64,000 nt of DNA, from the NCBI GenBank assembly GCA_026983835.1, contig JALSTH010000116.1, positions 1-64,000 on the forward strand, written 5' to 3'. The stretch's first letter is position 1. Each line of letters opens with the position of its first letter. Below, piece after piece: positions 1 to 9,030 of this stretch. The translations under genes were made by a program, and so were the position numbers. This stretch comes from Candidatus Zixiibacteriota bacterium (GTDB lineage Bacteria > Zixibacteria > MSB-5A5 > UM-FILTER-46-8). The notes below the pieces were generated by a model, which ran no database searches, had not been told where the DNA came from, and was given only the letters and a program-made list of their open reading frames with translations.

Positions 1-324
1 TCCGATGACATCGGCGGTTAAATCTTTAAGGCTGGAGGTCTGTTCGGGGTGCTTTGAATCATATAGCTCCTTAAAAGAACCGAGCGAGAAAGTAAAACCA
101 ACCGACAGTTTGAGGGAATTATTCTTGGAATAATGTAGATGGTGATTGGCGAATTTATATGCGAATACGGTGTAAAAAGCGGAGACCCCCAAATGTTCTA
201 ATTTATCCTTACCCGTCCACCTATCTCTTGTATGAGCATCGAGCGATGTCGCGGTGAAGGTAATAATCGACAGCAGGAAAAAAAACACTGTGATATTTAT
301 TTTTCTTTTATAAGCCGAGTTCAT
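1..324 (-). CDS. Partial CDS (C-terminus outside window), putative exported YfiM/DUF2279-like protein
   Basis: Reverse-strand reading from ATG at 324 is open to base 1: MNSAYKRKINITVFFFLLSIITFTATSLDAHTRDRWTGKDKLEHLGVSAFYTVFAYKFA...GSFKELYDSKHPEQTSSLKDLTADVIG; DKxEH...KExYD...KDLxAD pattern resembles DUF2279/YfiM. Overlaps the upstream gene end by 17 bp. Confidence 0.6.
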   Translation of the reverse strand, partial: MNSAYKRKINITVFFFLLSIITFTATSLDAHTRDRWTGKDKLEHLGVSAFYTVFAYKFANHHLHYSKNNSLKLSVGFTFSLGSFKELYDSKHPEQTSSLKDLTADVIG

Positions 325-868
325 CCGAAATATTCCGCATCCCTTCGAGACAAAGCAGGAGAAATTCATCCAATTGAAGTCCCAACAACTTGCAGGTTAA
401 AATATCCTCCCGTCTGGCACCGGCAGCAAATCTTTTCTCCTTGAATCGCTTCAATAAAAACTTTATATCCAAGCCTGCAAGCGATTTGGTGGGATGCATA
501 AGCGCTGCCGCAACTATAAGTCCCGTAGTTGGATCAACGGCATAAATTGCTTTCTCCATAAGCGATTCCGGATTGACTTTGCCGGCGTGGGCTTTAATCC
601 CTCGAATAATAATATCATCGACATTATAATCCTTAAGCCATTCTTCGGTTATTAAGGTATGTTTATCGGGATTTTGGCTTGTTTGTTCGTAATCCAAATC
701 ATGAAGCAGACCGGTCAATCCCCACAGTTCTGCATCTTCTCCGAAATGTTCGGCTAAACGGCGCATAACCGCTTCAACGGCGAGAATATGTTTCCGAAGG
801 TTCCGATTAGATATTTTATCCTCGACTAATTCCCACGCAGTATCTCTATCCATATTTAACACCTCCAT
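308..868 (-). CDS. HDIG/HD domain-containing metal-dependent phosphohydrolase
   Basis: RKHILAVEAVMRRLAEHFGEDAELWGLTGLLHDLDYE...KAHAGK: HD-domain pattern (H...HD...). Confidence 0.85.
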   Translation of the reverse strand: MEVLNMDRDTAWELVEDKISNRNLRKHILAVEAVMRRLAEHFGEDAELWGLTGLLHDLDYEQTSQNPDKHTLITEEWLKDYNVDDIIIRGIKAHAGKVNPESLMEKAIYAVDPTTGLIVAAALMHPTKSLAGLDIKFLLKRFKEKRFAAGARREDILTCKLLGLQLDEFLLLCLEGMRNISDELGL

Positions 869-963
869 TTATTCTTGACAAAATACTGCCTGAGTGGTAA
901 TTATACAATAGATAATATTAAAGTTTCGGCTGAAACACCCGTTAGATAAAATGGAAGGAGGAA

Positions 964-1155
964 ATGTTGAAATCAAAAAGGACATCGATTAAGAGGTCTC
1001 CGGAGGCGCCATTGGTCTATGTTATAAAAGTTGATGAGAAAGTTATTTGGGAAGGTAGGGACTTAACAAAGCAAATCAAGAAAGTCAAAAGCGAAAACCC
1101 TCAAGGAACTATTGCCATAGCTTGGAAATCCAACAAGGAGTTTTTAATTGTCTGA
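964..1155 (+). CDS. Small DUF5678-like protein
   Basis: 63 aa, YVIKVDEKVIWEGRDLTKQIKKVKSENPQGTIAIAWKSNKEFLIV; SD GGAGG just upstream; overlaps next ORF by 8 bp. Confidence 0.6.
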   Translation: MLKSKRTSIKRSPEAPLVYVIKVDEKVIWEGRDLTKQIKKVKSENPQGTIAIAWKSNKEFLIV

Positions 1156-1552
1156 GGTTACATTCCGTTATCAGGACGAGACATCGAATATATTCAAAAG
1201 GATTAAAAGGCCTCGTTTAAAGTTACAGATCTATTCGAGAGTTTTTCGCGAATGGATAATAATTGAAGATGTGTTGGCGGATACCGGTGCCGACATTTCC
1301 ATTCTACCTAAAACACTCGGGGCGGTATTAGTGGGGAAAATTATCAATAAGAAGCGGTATAAAATAAGCGGCTTGGTTGCCCACTCGTATATGTACCTCC
1401 ATAATTTACGCACAAAAATAAATGGACGGGAGATAAAGGCTATCTTCGCCGTTGCAAACACTGACGACCTTCCTCCAACATTGGGAAGAAAGGGAGCATT
1501 GGATAAGTTTGAAGTAACTTTTGAAAAAGGGCGGCTTCTCAAAATAAAATAA
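1148..1552 (+). CDS. Retropepsin-like aspartic protease domain protein
   Basis: 134 aa with VLADTGADISILP (D-T/S-G-A catalytic motif followed by hydrophobic-P); TTG start overlapping upstream gene. Confidence 0.7.
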   Translation: MSEVTFRYQDETSNIFKRIKRPRLKLQIYSRVFREWIIIEDVLADTGADISILPKTLGAVLVGKIINKKRYKISGLVAHSYMYLHNLRTKINGREIKAIFAVANTDDLPPTLGRKGALDKFEVTFEKGRLLKIK

Positions 1553-1730
1553 CCCATCCCCTACTGTTTAACTCTATCGAGAAAATTTCTTAAATCGAAT
1601 AGTCGATATCTGTATTCCCTTATCATAAATGAATTTTATCCAACCGGCAAAAATACCGATAAAAAAACCTTAAAATTGTAAAGATATTACTTGACAAACT
1701 TCCAAAAGTTCATAATCTTATATTTTAGTA

Positions 1731-1746
1731 TGTGATTTAGTTCACA
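1731..1746. promoter_or_regulatory. CRP/FNR-family (HcpR-like) operator, TGTGA-N6-TCACA palindrome
   Basis: TGTGATTTAGTTCACA, perfect 5+5 inverted repeat with N6 spacer, upstream of the Hmc-type operon. Confidence 0.6.
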
Positions 1747-1814
1747 AATGGATGCTTGCCGACGATATTTTTGTTTATTAAATGAAGAAAACTGTTTTAT
1801 TTTAATAATAAGGT

Positions 1815-1832
1815 TTGTAATTCTATTCACAA
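1815..1832. promoter_or_regulatory. Second, imperfect CRP/FNR-like site
   Basis: TTGTAATTCTATTCACAA; half-sites TTGTAA / TCACAA; followed by TATAAT at 1839-1844. Confidence 0.4.
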
Positions 1833-1883
1833 GCATACTATAATTGAGAAATCGGCAAGAGCTCCACGAACAGGAGAAATCAA

Positions 1884-3149
1884 ATGGCTGAGGTAAAAAG
1901 CTGGGATTGGCAAATCGGAAAGCGGATTTTAGCCGATGTGGAGAAGATAAAATCGAATAACAAAAGAGTCGATGAATTCGCTGCCAGTCCTGACGGCGAA
2001 AGAATCTCGGCGCCGATTCTTTTGGAAGATGGCTCCTTTGCCATCTCCATAAACAACGAAATACTCCCGAACAGATATGAATATCTATGGTATCTGCGCT
2101 TCAGCCCCGATGGCAGACTTATTGGCTTGGTTAGGATTGATGATAACTGGACTTTAGCTGTGGAAGGGGAAGCTTGGGAAGAAAGATTCGAATTCGCTTG
2201 GCATCCCAAATTCAGCGAGAAAGGCGGTTCGATAGGATTGCTTTATAAAAAAGCAAATCTCTATGGAGTTGCCATCGATGGAAAAATTTGGAAACAAGAT
2301 TATCAAGCGATACGGGATTATTGCTTAAGCCCCAATGGAAAAAAAGCAGCTGCCACGGTTCAGGTAGAATCCTTAAAAGAGGCGGATGTTTTTGGCTTTT
2401 TTGAAGGAGTATGGTCTCTTGCGGTGGACGGAGTTGCGTGGGGAACGAAGTTCGTCAATGTTTGGCATCCAATTTTCAGCGGGGATGGGAAATCTGTCGC
2501 GGCGGAGATAAGAACGGATATCGATGATTATTCCATCGCGGTAGACGGGAAAGCTTGGGATAAGACTTTTGGCTGTGTATGGTCTCCGATATTCAATCCG
2601 AAAACCGGGAAAGTAATCGCTCCGGTGAGAATTGGCGGGGTTTGGAGATTAGCCGAAGAAGGGGAAATAATATGGGAGAAAGAATATAATCAGCTCTGGA
2701 ATCCAAAATTCAGCCCAGATGGAGCAAAGATCGCAGCAATCGCTTCCCCGAAATTCGGTAAATGGACCATCGCTGTCGATGATTCACCCTGGAAACTGAA
2801 TATGGATGAAATGGTGCTGGAACCTATATTTTCGCCGGACAGCAGGCGGGTCGCCGCAGTGGTAAAAAGTAAAAATTTGTGGTCAATCGCCGTCGATGGG
2901 AAGGCGTGGGGTGAATGGTTTAAGATGATTTGGAATCCTATTTTTAGTCCATCGAGTCAACACATCATCGCAAAAGCGGAGAGAGGGGGGAGATATTTCG
3001 TTGTTTGTGATGGGAGAATTGCCGGTGAGGGTTTCGAATCGCTATGGAATCCCACTTTTAGTCCCGATGGCGAAAAAGTTTTATTAAGATATATAAAAGA
3101 CGGTAAATATCAGCGGGAAGTAATACCGATAGGAAAACTGCTTGGGTAA
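1884..3149 (+). CDS. WD40/PD40-like beta-propeller protein (TmcD-like, associated with redox complex)
   Basis: About nine internal repeats of the type IAVDGKAW...WNPIFSPDGxx; located directly before NarI-like/HdrD-like genes, as for the TmcD component of Tmc complexes. Confidence 0.7.
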   Translation: MAEVKSWDWQIGKRILADVEKIKSNNKRVDEFAASPDGERISAPILLEDGSFAISINNEILPNRYEYLWYLRFSPDGRLIGLVRIDDNWTLAVEGEAWEERFEFAWHPKFSEKGGSIGLLYKKANLYGVAIDGKIWKQDYQAIRDYCLSPNGKKAAATVQVESLKEADVFGFFEGVWSLAVDGVAWGTKFVNVWHPIFSGDGKSVAAEIRTDIDDYSIAVDGKAWDKTFGCVWSPIFNPKTGKVIAPVRIGGVWRLAEEGEIIWEKEYNQLWNPKFSPDGAKIAAIASPKFGKWTIAVDDSPWKLNMDEMVLEPIFSPDSRRVAAVVKSKNLWSIAVDGKAWGEWFKMIWNPIFSPSSQHIIAKAERGGRYFVVCDGRIAGEGFESLWNPTFSPDGEKVLLRYIKDGKYQREVIPIGKLLG

Positions 3150-3178
3150 AGGAAAATCGAAATTGAGGATAAGACAAA

Positions 3179-3826
3179 ATGTATGAATTTTCCCGGGGAC
3201 CTTTAGTGTGGATAGCATTTTTGATATTTTTTACGGGGAGTTTTTTCAGAATTGTATGGATGATTTACACCGCCAAAAAAGAAAAAGTTGTCCTTCCATA
3301 TATAAATGCCAAATATGGTTTCCGTTCAATCCTCCATTGGGTAATACCTTTCGGCAGCGTTAATATGCGATTAAGGCCTGCGTTCACGATAATATCTTTT
3401 TTATTTCACTTTTGTTTACTTATAACACCTATCTTCACATTAGGACATATATTGCTTTGGAAACAGTCGTGGGGAGTGAGCTGGTGGAATCTTCCCGAGG
3501 GGCTAACAAATATTATGGCTATAATAGTTGTTTTGTCCATACTGTTCTTGATTTTAAGAAGGATTGCGGATCCGACGGTTAGATTCGTAACTTCCTGGAG
3601 CGATTATTTGCTTTTGATCGTAGTTGTAGCTCCTTTTGTTACGGGCATTTTAGCTTATTATCAGGCATTCGATTACGATACGGCGATAACAATTCATATA
3701 TGGACAGGGGCAATTTGGTTAGCGGCGATACCATTCACTCGTCTTATTCATATGATAATGTTCCCCTTTACGCGGGCGTATATGGGGAGCGAGTTCGGTT
3801 ATGTACGCAATGCTAAGGATTGGTAA
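3179..3826 (+). CDS. NarI-like membrane subunit (HmcE/TmcC-like, nitrate reductase gamma-type)
   Basis: Multi-TM protein, 215 aa, with His residues in TM segments; located immediately upstream of an HdrD-like protein. Confidence 0.75.
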   Translation: MYEFSRGPLVWIAFLIFFTGSFFRIVWMIYTAKKEKVVLPYINAKYGFRSILHWVIPFGSVNMRLRPAFTIISFLFHFCLLITPIFTLGHILLWKQSWGVSWWNLPEGLTNIMAIIVVLSILFLILRRIADPTVRFVTSWSDYLLLIVVVAPFVTGILAYYQAFDYDTAITIHIWTGAIWLAAIPFTRLIHMIMFPFTRAYMGSEFGYVRNAKDW

Positions 3827-3860
3827 TACAACTTCGGAATTTTGATAAGGTTTTGAGGAT

Positions 3861-5189
3861 ATGAAGGACCCACGGGAAAACAAGGTTATCGATCCGGGAT
3901 TGGACGAGTCGATAAAGAGATTGACACCTCAGAGAATTCAATCCGTCGTCAAAAGGGTGATGACCAAAGAAAACTCCACTCGCCTCAAGGTCTTTGTCGA
4001 TACCTGTGTTCATTGTGGGTTATGCGCGGAAGCCTGCCATACTTATCTATCGAGAGATAATGACCCGAATTTCTCGCCGGTAGGCAAAGTCAAAAATACG
4101 CTCTGGAAATTAATAAAAAACAAGGGGGATGTGGATGGCGAGTTTATTCGGGATATGGCGCGGATTGTTTTCACCGAATGCGGCGCTTGCCGTCGATGCA
4201 GTATGTATTGTCCGTTCGGGATAGATATCGCTTATCTGATTTTAGTCTGCAGACGGATCTGCAGCTTATTGGGAGTTGTCCCCCAATATCTTCAGGATAC
4301 CACAAACAGCCACTCCGCTACCAGCAACCAGATGTGGGTTCAACAGGATGAATGGATAGACACCCTCCAATGGCAGGAGGAAGAGGCGCAATTTGAAATC
4401 CCGAGCGCACGGATTCCATTGGAGAAAGAGGGTGCGGAGGTGATGTATTCGGTCATAGCCCCCGAACCGAAGATACTCGCTCAACTGCTCGCTAATATGG
4501 CGCTGATTATGAAAGTTGCCGGCATTGATTGGACGATGCCCGCTACCGATGGATGGGATAACAGCAATATGGCTATGTATTCCGGCGATTTCGAGATAAT
4601 GGGAAGGGTCGAGAGGTTGCATTGGGAAACCGCCGCCAGATTGAAGGTCAAAAAGATAGTTATGGGGGAATGCGGACATGCTTTCCGCGGGGCGGTGTAT
4701 GACGGTCCACGGTGGCTCGGGTGGAAATTTCCCCCCATCCCGATGGTCCACGCTATCGAATTTTATTACGATTTAATTTCCGGCGGGAGAATCAAAATAA
4801 GAGAAAAATACAAAAAGTCGGTCACTGTTCAGGACCCCTGCAACACTGTAAGGGGAGCCGGGCTTGGGGACAAGTTAAGGTATATCATCAAGGCAACCTG
4901 CGAGGATTTTACCGATGTATCACCACGCTATGAGCATAACTACTGTTGTATGGCTGGTGGAGGAACGATAAACTGTGGTCCTCCGTGGAAACGCTCACGG
5001 ATGCTCTCCAATCGGGTAAAGGCGGAACAACTTGCAGCTACGGGAGCTGAGATCGTAATTACGCCCTGCCATAATTGCCACAGCGGGATTGAGGATATTA
5101 TCGGGTTTTATAACTTGGGGATGCATACTAAATTTATCAGCGAAATCTTAGTCGAAACTATGGAAATCCCGGAGGATCTTAAGGCTTGA
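3861..5189 (+). CDS. HdrD-like iron-sulfur protein (HmcF/TmcB-like, CCG domain)
   Basis: Two 4Fe-4S motifs (CVHCGLCAEACH, CGACRRCSMYCP) and a CCG-type cysteine-rich region (NYCCMAGGG...TPCHNCHSG). Confidence 0.85.
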   Translation: MKDPRENKVIDPGLDESIKRLTPQRIQSVVKRVMTKENSTRLKVFVDTCVHCGLCAEACHTYLSRDNDPNFSPVGKVKNTLWKLIKNKGDVDGEFIRDMARIVFTECGACRRCSMYCPFGIDIAYLILVCRRICSLLGVVPQYLQDTTNSHSATSNQMWVQQDEWIDTLQWQEEEAQFEIPSARIPLEKEGAEVMYSVIAPEPKILAQLLANMALIMKVAGIDWTMPATDGWDNSNMAMYSGDFEIMGRVERLHWETAARLKVKKIVMGECGHAFRGAVYDGPRWLGWKFPPIPMVHAIEFYYDLISGGRIKIREKYKKSVTVQDPCNTVRGAGLGDKLRYIIKATCEDFTDVSPRYEHNYCCMAGGGTINCGPPWKRSRMLSNRVKAEQLAATGAEIVITPCHNCHSGIEDIIGFYNLGMHTKFISEILVETMEIPEDLKA

Positions 5190-5208
5190 GAAGGCGAAGG
5201 TAACGGAT

Positions 5209-6762
5209 ATGAGAGATAGGTTTACGAAGATAGAAAATCTTATTTCGCTTATAATATTAGTATCGTCTCTCTTCTCTCTGCTTTATTTTATCGGTTGCTC
5301 CCAAGTTGATTCTTCCGAAAAGGAAGGGCGATCGGATTTGGTGACCATAGATTATTTGTCCGCTTTCGGGAAATTGGATAGGCCTCCCGTAGAATTCCCG
5401 CACGACCTCCATACAAAAACCCTCGCCAAAATGGGCAAAGATTGCCAAACCTGCCACCCGCCTTTGGAGAATGGGAGACTTTCATTGGAATTCGGGAGAA
5501 AAGCCGATTACGGCTATGATTCGGTAATGGCGATTTATCATAATAAATGTATATCCTGCCACAAAGAAATTAAAGCCTCGGGAGAAAAGGCAGGACCGAC
5601 AATATGCGGTGACTGTCATCAAAAGCGGCCTAAATATTTCAGCACTTGGACGGAGATAGGTTTCGACAAGTCCCTCCATTTCCGCCATATAAAAGCTAAT
5701 GAAAAAGACTGCGGCTTATGCCATCACAAGGATTTCGATAAACAAACACGAAAGTTCGTTTATGTGAAAGGAGAAGAGACAACCTGTCGGGAATGTCATA
5801 AAACGGAAGCTCAAGCGGATACTATTTCCTTAAGTTCAGCGGTTCACTGGGAATGTTTGGGATGTCATCTCAAAAAGGAAAAAGCGGGTCCGCGCGATTG
5901 TGCCGGCTGCCATAGCGAGGATAGGCGAAAAGATATAAAAGTGATTGAGAACCCGCCGCGCCTTAAAAGGAATCAACCGGATTTCGTCCTGCTAAGCGCA
6001 CCGGATAGCGAGCTGACCAGAAGCAAGCTGAATACGGTCCCCTTCCCCCATAAGGAACATGAACAATTCAATCCCACCTGCAGGGTATGTCATCACGAGA
6101 GTATGAAAAAATGTGTGGATTGCCACTCATTGGAAGGAAAGCCGACAGGCAATGGGACAACCTTGCAGGATGCTATGCATTCTATGAAATCGAATCATAG
6201 TTGTATCGGTTGCCATAATGTGGATAAATCGGATACTACCTGTGCGGGATGCCATTCCCTGATGGAGGAGGGTAAACCGTCCGAGCATTCCTGCAATATC
6301 TGCCATATTGGGCCGCCGCCGAATAAACTGTCAAAGGTTGTCGTAAAATATAAATCGATGAAACAATTCAAGTCGAAATTGGGAAATACAAAGCTGTCGT
6401 TCAAACGGTCGGATGTACCGGATTCGGTCATAATAAAAACCTTATCGGACAATTATGAACCCGCAGTGATGCCTCATCGGAAAATAGTGGAAAAATTGAT
6501 GGGATATATTCGCGATAGCAAGATTGCCACGCACTTTCACGGGAGCGAGGATGTCGTCTGTCAGGGCTGTCATCATTATAGCCCTATCGGGGAGAATCCA
6601 CCATTGTGCGAAAGCTGTCATAACAAACCGTTCGATGAGCTACAGATTTTCAAGCCCGGACTGAAGGGTGCTTTTCATAGGCAATGTATCGGTTGCCATC
6701 AAAATATGAATTTGGAAAAGCCTGCGGACTGTAAAAAATGTCATAAAGAAAAGGTCAATTAA
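5209..6762 (+). CDS. 16-heme high-molecular-weight cytochrome c (HmcA-like), probable lipoprotein
   Basis: Counted 16 CxxCH motifs in the 517-aa translation; N-terminal hydrophobic stretch ending LLYFIGC (lipobox-like). Confidence 0.85.
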   Translation: MRDRFTKIENLISLIILVSSLFSLLYFIGCSQVDSSEKEGRSDLVTIDYLSAFGKLDRPPVEFPHDLHTKTLAKMGKDCQTCHPPLENGRLSLEFGRKADYGYDSVMAIYHNKCISCHKEIKASGEKAGPTICGDCHQKRPKYFSTWTEIGFDKSLHFRHIKANEKDCGLCHHKDFDKQTRKFVYVKGEETTCRECHKTEAQADTISLSSAVHWECLGCHLKKEKAGPRDCAGCHSEDRRKDIKVIENPPRLKRNQPDFVLLSAPDSELTRSKLNTVPFPHKEHEQFNPTCRVCHHESMKKCVDCHSLEGKPTGNGTTLQDAMHSMKSNHSCIGCHNVDKSDTTCAGCHSLMEEGKPSEHSCNICHIGPPPNKLSKVVVKYKSMKQFKSKLGNTKLSFKRSDVPDSVIIKTLSDNYEPAVMPHRKIVEKLMGYIRDSKIATHFHGSEDVVCQGCHHYSPIGENPPLCESCHNKPFDELQIFKPGLKGAFHRQCIGCHQNMNLEKPADCKKCHKEKVN

Positions 6763-6791
6763 ATCGGGTCCAATCGGTGAAGGAGCGTTAA

Positions 6792-7844
6792 ATGGGAACA
6801 TCAAGAAGGAGTTTCATAAAATGGGTAGCTGCCGCCGGGGCAAGCGTAGCGCTACCGAAAGGGGCTTCTGCTCAGGAATATTTTACCGGTTATCCGGATA
6901 GCTATGGTGTGCTATATGATACGACCCTTTGTATAGGTTGCCGATCCTGTGAAGTCGCCTGCAATAAGGTTAACAATCTCCCTCCGCCGGATAAGCCTTT
7001 CGATGACAAATCCGTTTTCGAGGAAAAAAGGCGCACCGACGATAAAGCTTTTACGGTCGTAAATAAATACGATGTCAAAAATTATCCGAAGTCCCCCGTT
7101 TACCGCAAGATACAATGCAATCACTGTTTGGAACCTGCCTGCGCTTCGGCTTGTTTCGTCGGCGCTTTTACAAAGACGCCCGAAGGTCCCGTCATCTATA
7201 ATCCTTCGGTATGCGTGGGATGTCGATATTGTATTATGGCTTGTCCATTCGCCATTCCCGCTTATGAATATAACGAGGCTCTAAAGCCTAAGGTTATGAA
7301 ATGCACGCTTTGTTATCCAAGGATAAAGGAAGGGGAACTGCCGGGATGCGTGGAGGCCTGCCCGATGGAAGCGCTTACTTTTGGAAAACGAAACGATTTG
7401 ATTTCCATCGCTCGGGAAAGGATTCGTAAACACCCGAATCGATATATAAACCATATTTACGGCGAGCGGGAGATGGGGGGAACAAGCTGGCTTTATATCA
7501 GCGGTGCCCCTTTTGAAGAACTCGATTTCCGCATCGATTTAGGCGATACACCCGCCCCGAAACTCACATCCGGTGCGCTGTCGATGGTCCCGATGATAAT
7601 AGGGCTATGGCCCGTCCTTTTGGGAGGCATTTATTTGATAAATCAGCGAAAGGAAAAGATAGAACGGGAGGAAAAACAAACTGCCGTTCAACGGGCAGTT
7701 GCCGAAACAAAAAAGGAAGCTGAGGATAAAATAAAGGCTGCGGAGGAAAAATTCAAGCAACAAAAGGAAATCGCTGTGGAAAAAGCGATAAAGAAGGCTC
7801 TTGAGGAGGCTGAAAAGAAAAAAGGCGATGAGGAGGCCAACTGA
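6792..7844 (+). CDS. Tat-exported 4Fe-4S ferredoxin-type subunit (HmcB-like) with C-terminal TM and coiled-coil tail
   Basis: Tat motif SRRSFIKW; four Cys clusters ([42 protein letters not shown]...CVEAC); TM near [19 protein letters not shown]. Confidence 0.85.
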   Translation: MGTSRRSFIKWVAAAGASVALPKGASAQEYFTGYPDSYGVLYDTTLCIGCRSCEVACNKVNNLPPPDKPFDDKSVFEEKRRTDDKAFTVVNKYDVKNYPKSPVYRKIQCNHCLEPACASACFVGAFTKTPEGPVIYNPSVCVGCRYCIMACPFAIPAYEYNEALKPKVMKCTLCYPRIKEGELPGCVEACPMEALTFGKRNDLISIARERIRKHPNRYINHIYGEREMGGTSWLYISGAPFEELDFRIDLGDTPAPKLTSGALSMVPMIIGLWPVLLGGIYLINQRKEKIEREEKQTAVQRAVAETKKEAEDKIKAAEEKFKQQKEIAVEKAIKKALEEAEKKKGDEEAN

Positions 7845-9016
7845 TGGCGGAACAGACGGTAATCGAGAAAAAACCTTTATTCCGACCTTTTAATGTCATT
7901 GCCGGAATTATCATCATAATAGGGATTCCGTTGACTTATTTGAGATTCACCGGCGGATTGGGAGCTATCACCAACCTCGATAACAATACCCCCTGGGGGC
8001 TTTGGATAGGTTTCGATTTACTTACCGGCGTTGCGCTCGCCGCCGGTGGATTCGTAACCGGGGCCGCGGTGGAAATATTCGGTATGAAAAAATATCATTC
8101 CGCTTTAAGACCCGCCATTTTAACCGGATTTTTGGGGTATGCACTCGTGGTATTCGCCTTACTTTATGATGTCGGTCGTCCATGGAGACTTCCATATCCG
8201 TTTTTCGTCAGTCAGGGAGTTACTTCGGTTATGTTTGAAGTGGGCGCCTGCGTGGCTTTATATTTGACTGTGCAATTTCTTGAAATAACACCCGCCGCTT
8301 TGGAATGGCTTGGCGCTAAAAAGGCGCGCATTATAGCAGTTAAATTGACCGTCCTCCTAACCATATTGGGAGTGTTGCTTTCGACGATGCACCAATCGAG
8401 TCTGGGGGCGATGTATTTGATAGCGCCGTCGAAACTCCATCCCCTCTGGTATTCGCCTTATCTGCCCGTATTTTTCTTCGTTTCAAGCATAGCGGCCGGG
8501 TTGTCGATGGTCATTTTCGAGAATACCCTTTCCTATAAATATTATAAATATAAAATGAGTAAGGAACATCGGGAAGCGCGTGATGGTGTAGCTTTGGGTT
8601 TTGCCAAAGCCTGCTCGATGGTGTTGGCGGGTTATTTTGCGATAAAGGTTTTCGGAATAGCTTTGGGCAACAATTGGAATTTACTTTTTACCGGATATGG
8701 TTTATGGTTCCAGTTGGAGATGTTGGGATTTGTTCTACTGCCTTGTTTTCTTTTCGCCGTGGGGGTGCGGGATAAAAACTTAAAGCTGATCCGATGGACC
8801 GCAGGGTTAACGGTTTTCGGCATTTTCCTTAATAGGCTTAATGTATCGCTGATAGCATTCAATTGGCATCTGCCCTTGAGCGATAGATATTTCCCCCGTT
8901 GGTCGGAGATAGCCATATCGGCCTTTGTGGTTACTATTGGTCTGTTGGCTTTCAGATTCATCGTAACCCATATGCCGATCTTTTACGAACACCCTGATTT
9001 CAAAGAAGAGCATTAA
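7844..9016 (+). CDS. NrfD/PsrC-family membrane protein (HmcC-like)
   Basis: 390-aa polytopic protein; start overlaps HmcB-like stop; NTPWGLWIGFDLLTGVALAAGGFV typical of NrfD/HybB family. Confidence 0.85.
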   Translation: MAEQTVIEKKPLFRPFNVIAGIIIIIGIPLTYLRFTGGLGAITNLDNNTPWGLWIGFDLLTGVALAAGGFVTGAAVEIFGMKKYHSALRPAILTGFLGYALVVFALLYDVGRPWRLPYPFFVSQGVTSVMFEVGACVALYLTVQFLEITPAALEWLGAKKARIIAVKLTVLLTILGVLLSTMHQSSLGAMYLIAPSKLHPLWYSPYLPVFFFVSSIAAGLSMVIFENTLSYKYYKYKMSKEHREARDGVALGFAKACSMVLAGYFAIKVFGIALGNNWNLLFTGYGLWFQLEMLGFVLLPCFLFAVGVRDKNLKLIRWTAGLTVFGIFLNRLNVSLIAFNWHLPLSDRYFPRWSEIAISAFVVTIGLLAFRFIVTHMPIFYEHPDFKEEH

Positions 9017-9030
9017 TTCGGGAGAAAGTT

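Noticed and set aside
964-1552. Toxin-antitoxin interpretation of the DUF5678/retropepsin pair
   Set aside because: Size and overlap are compatible, but neither protein matches a TA family I can name; kept only as a gene pair worth checking.
1884-3149. Possible DNA-level tandem repeat
   Set aside because: Repeats are visible at protein level (propeller blades) but diverged at nucleotide level; not a DNA repeat array.
4266-4751. 161-aa minus-strand ORF
   Set aside because: Antisense to the HdrD-like gene, shadow ORF.
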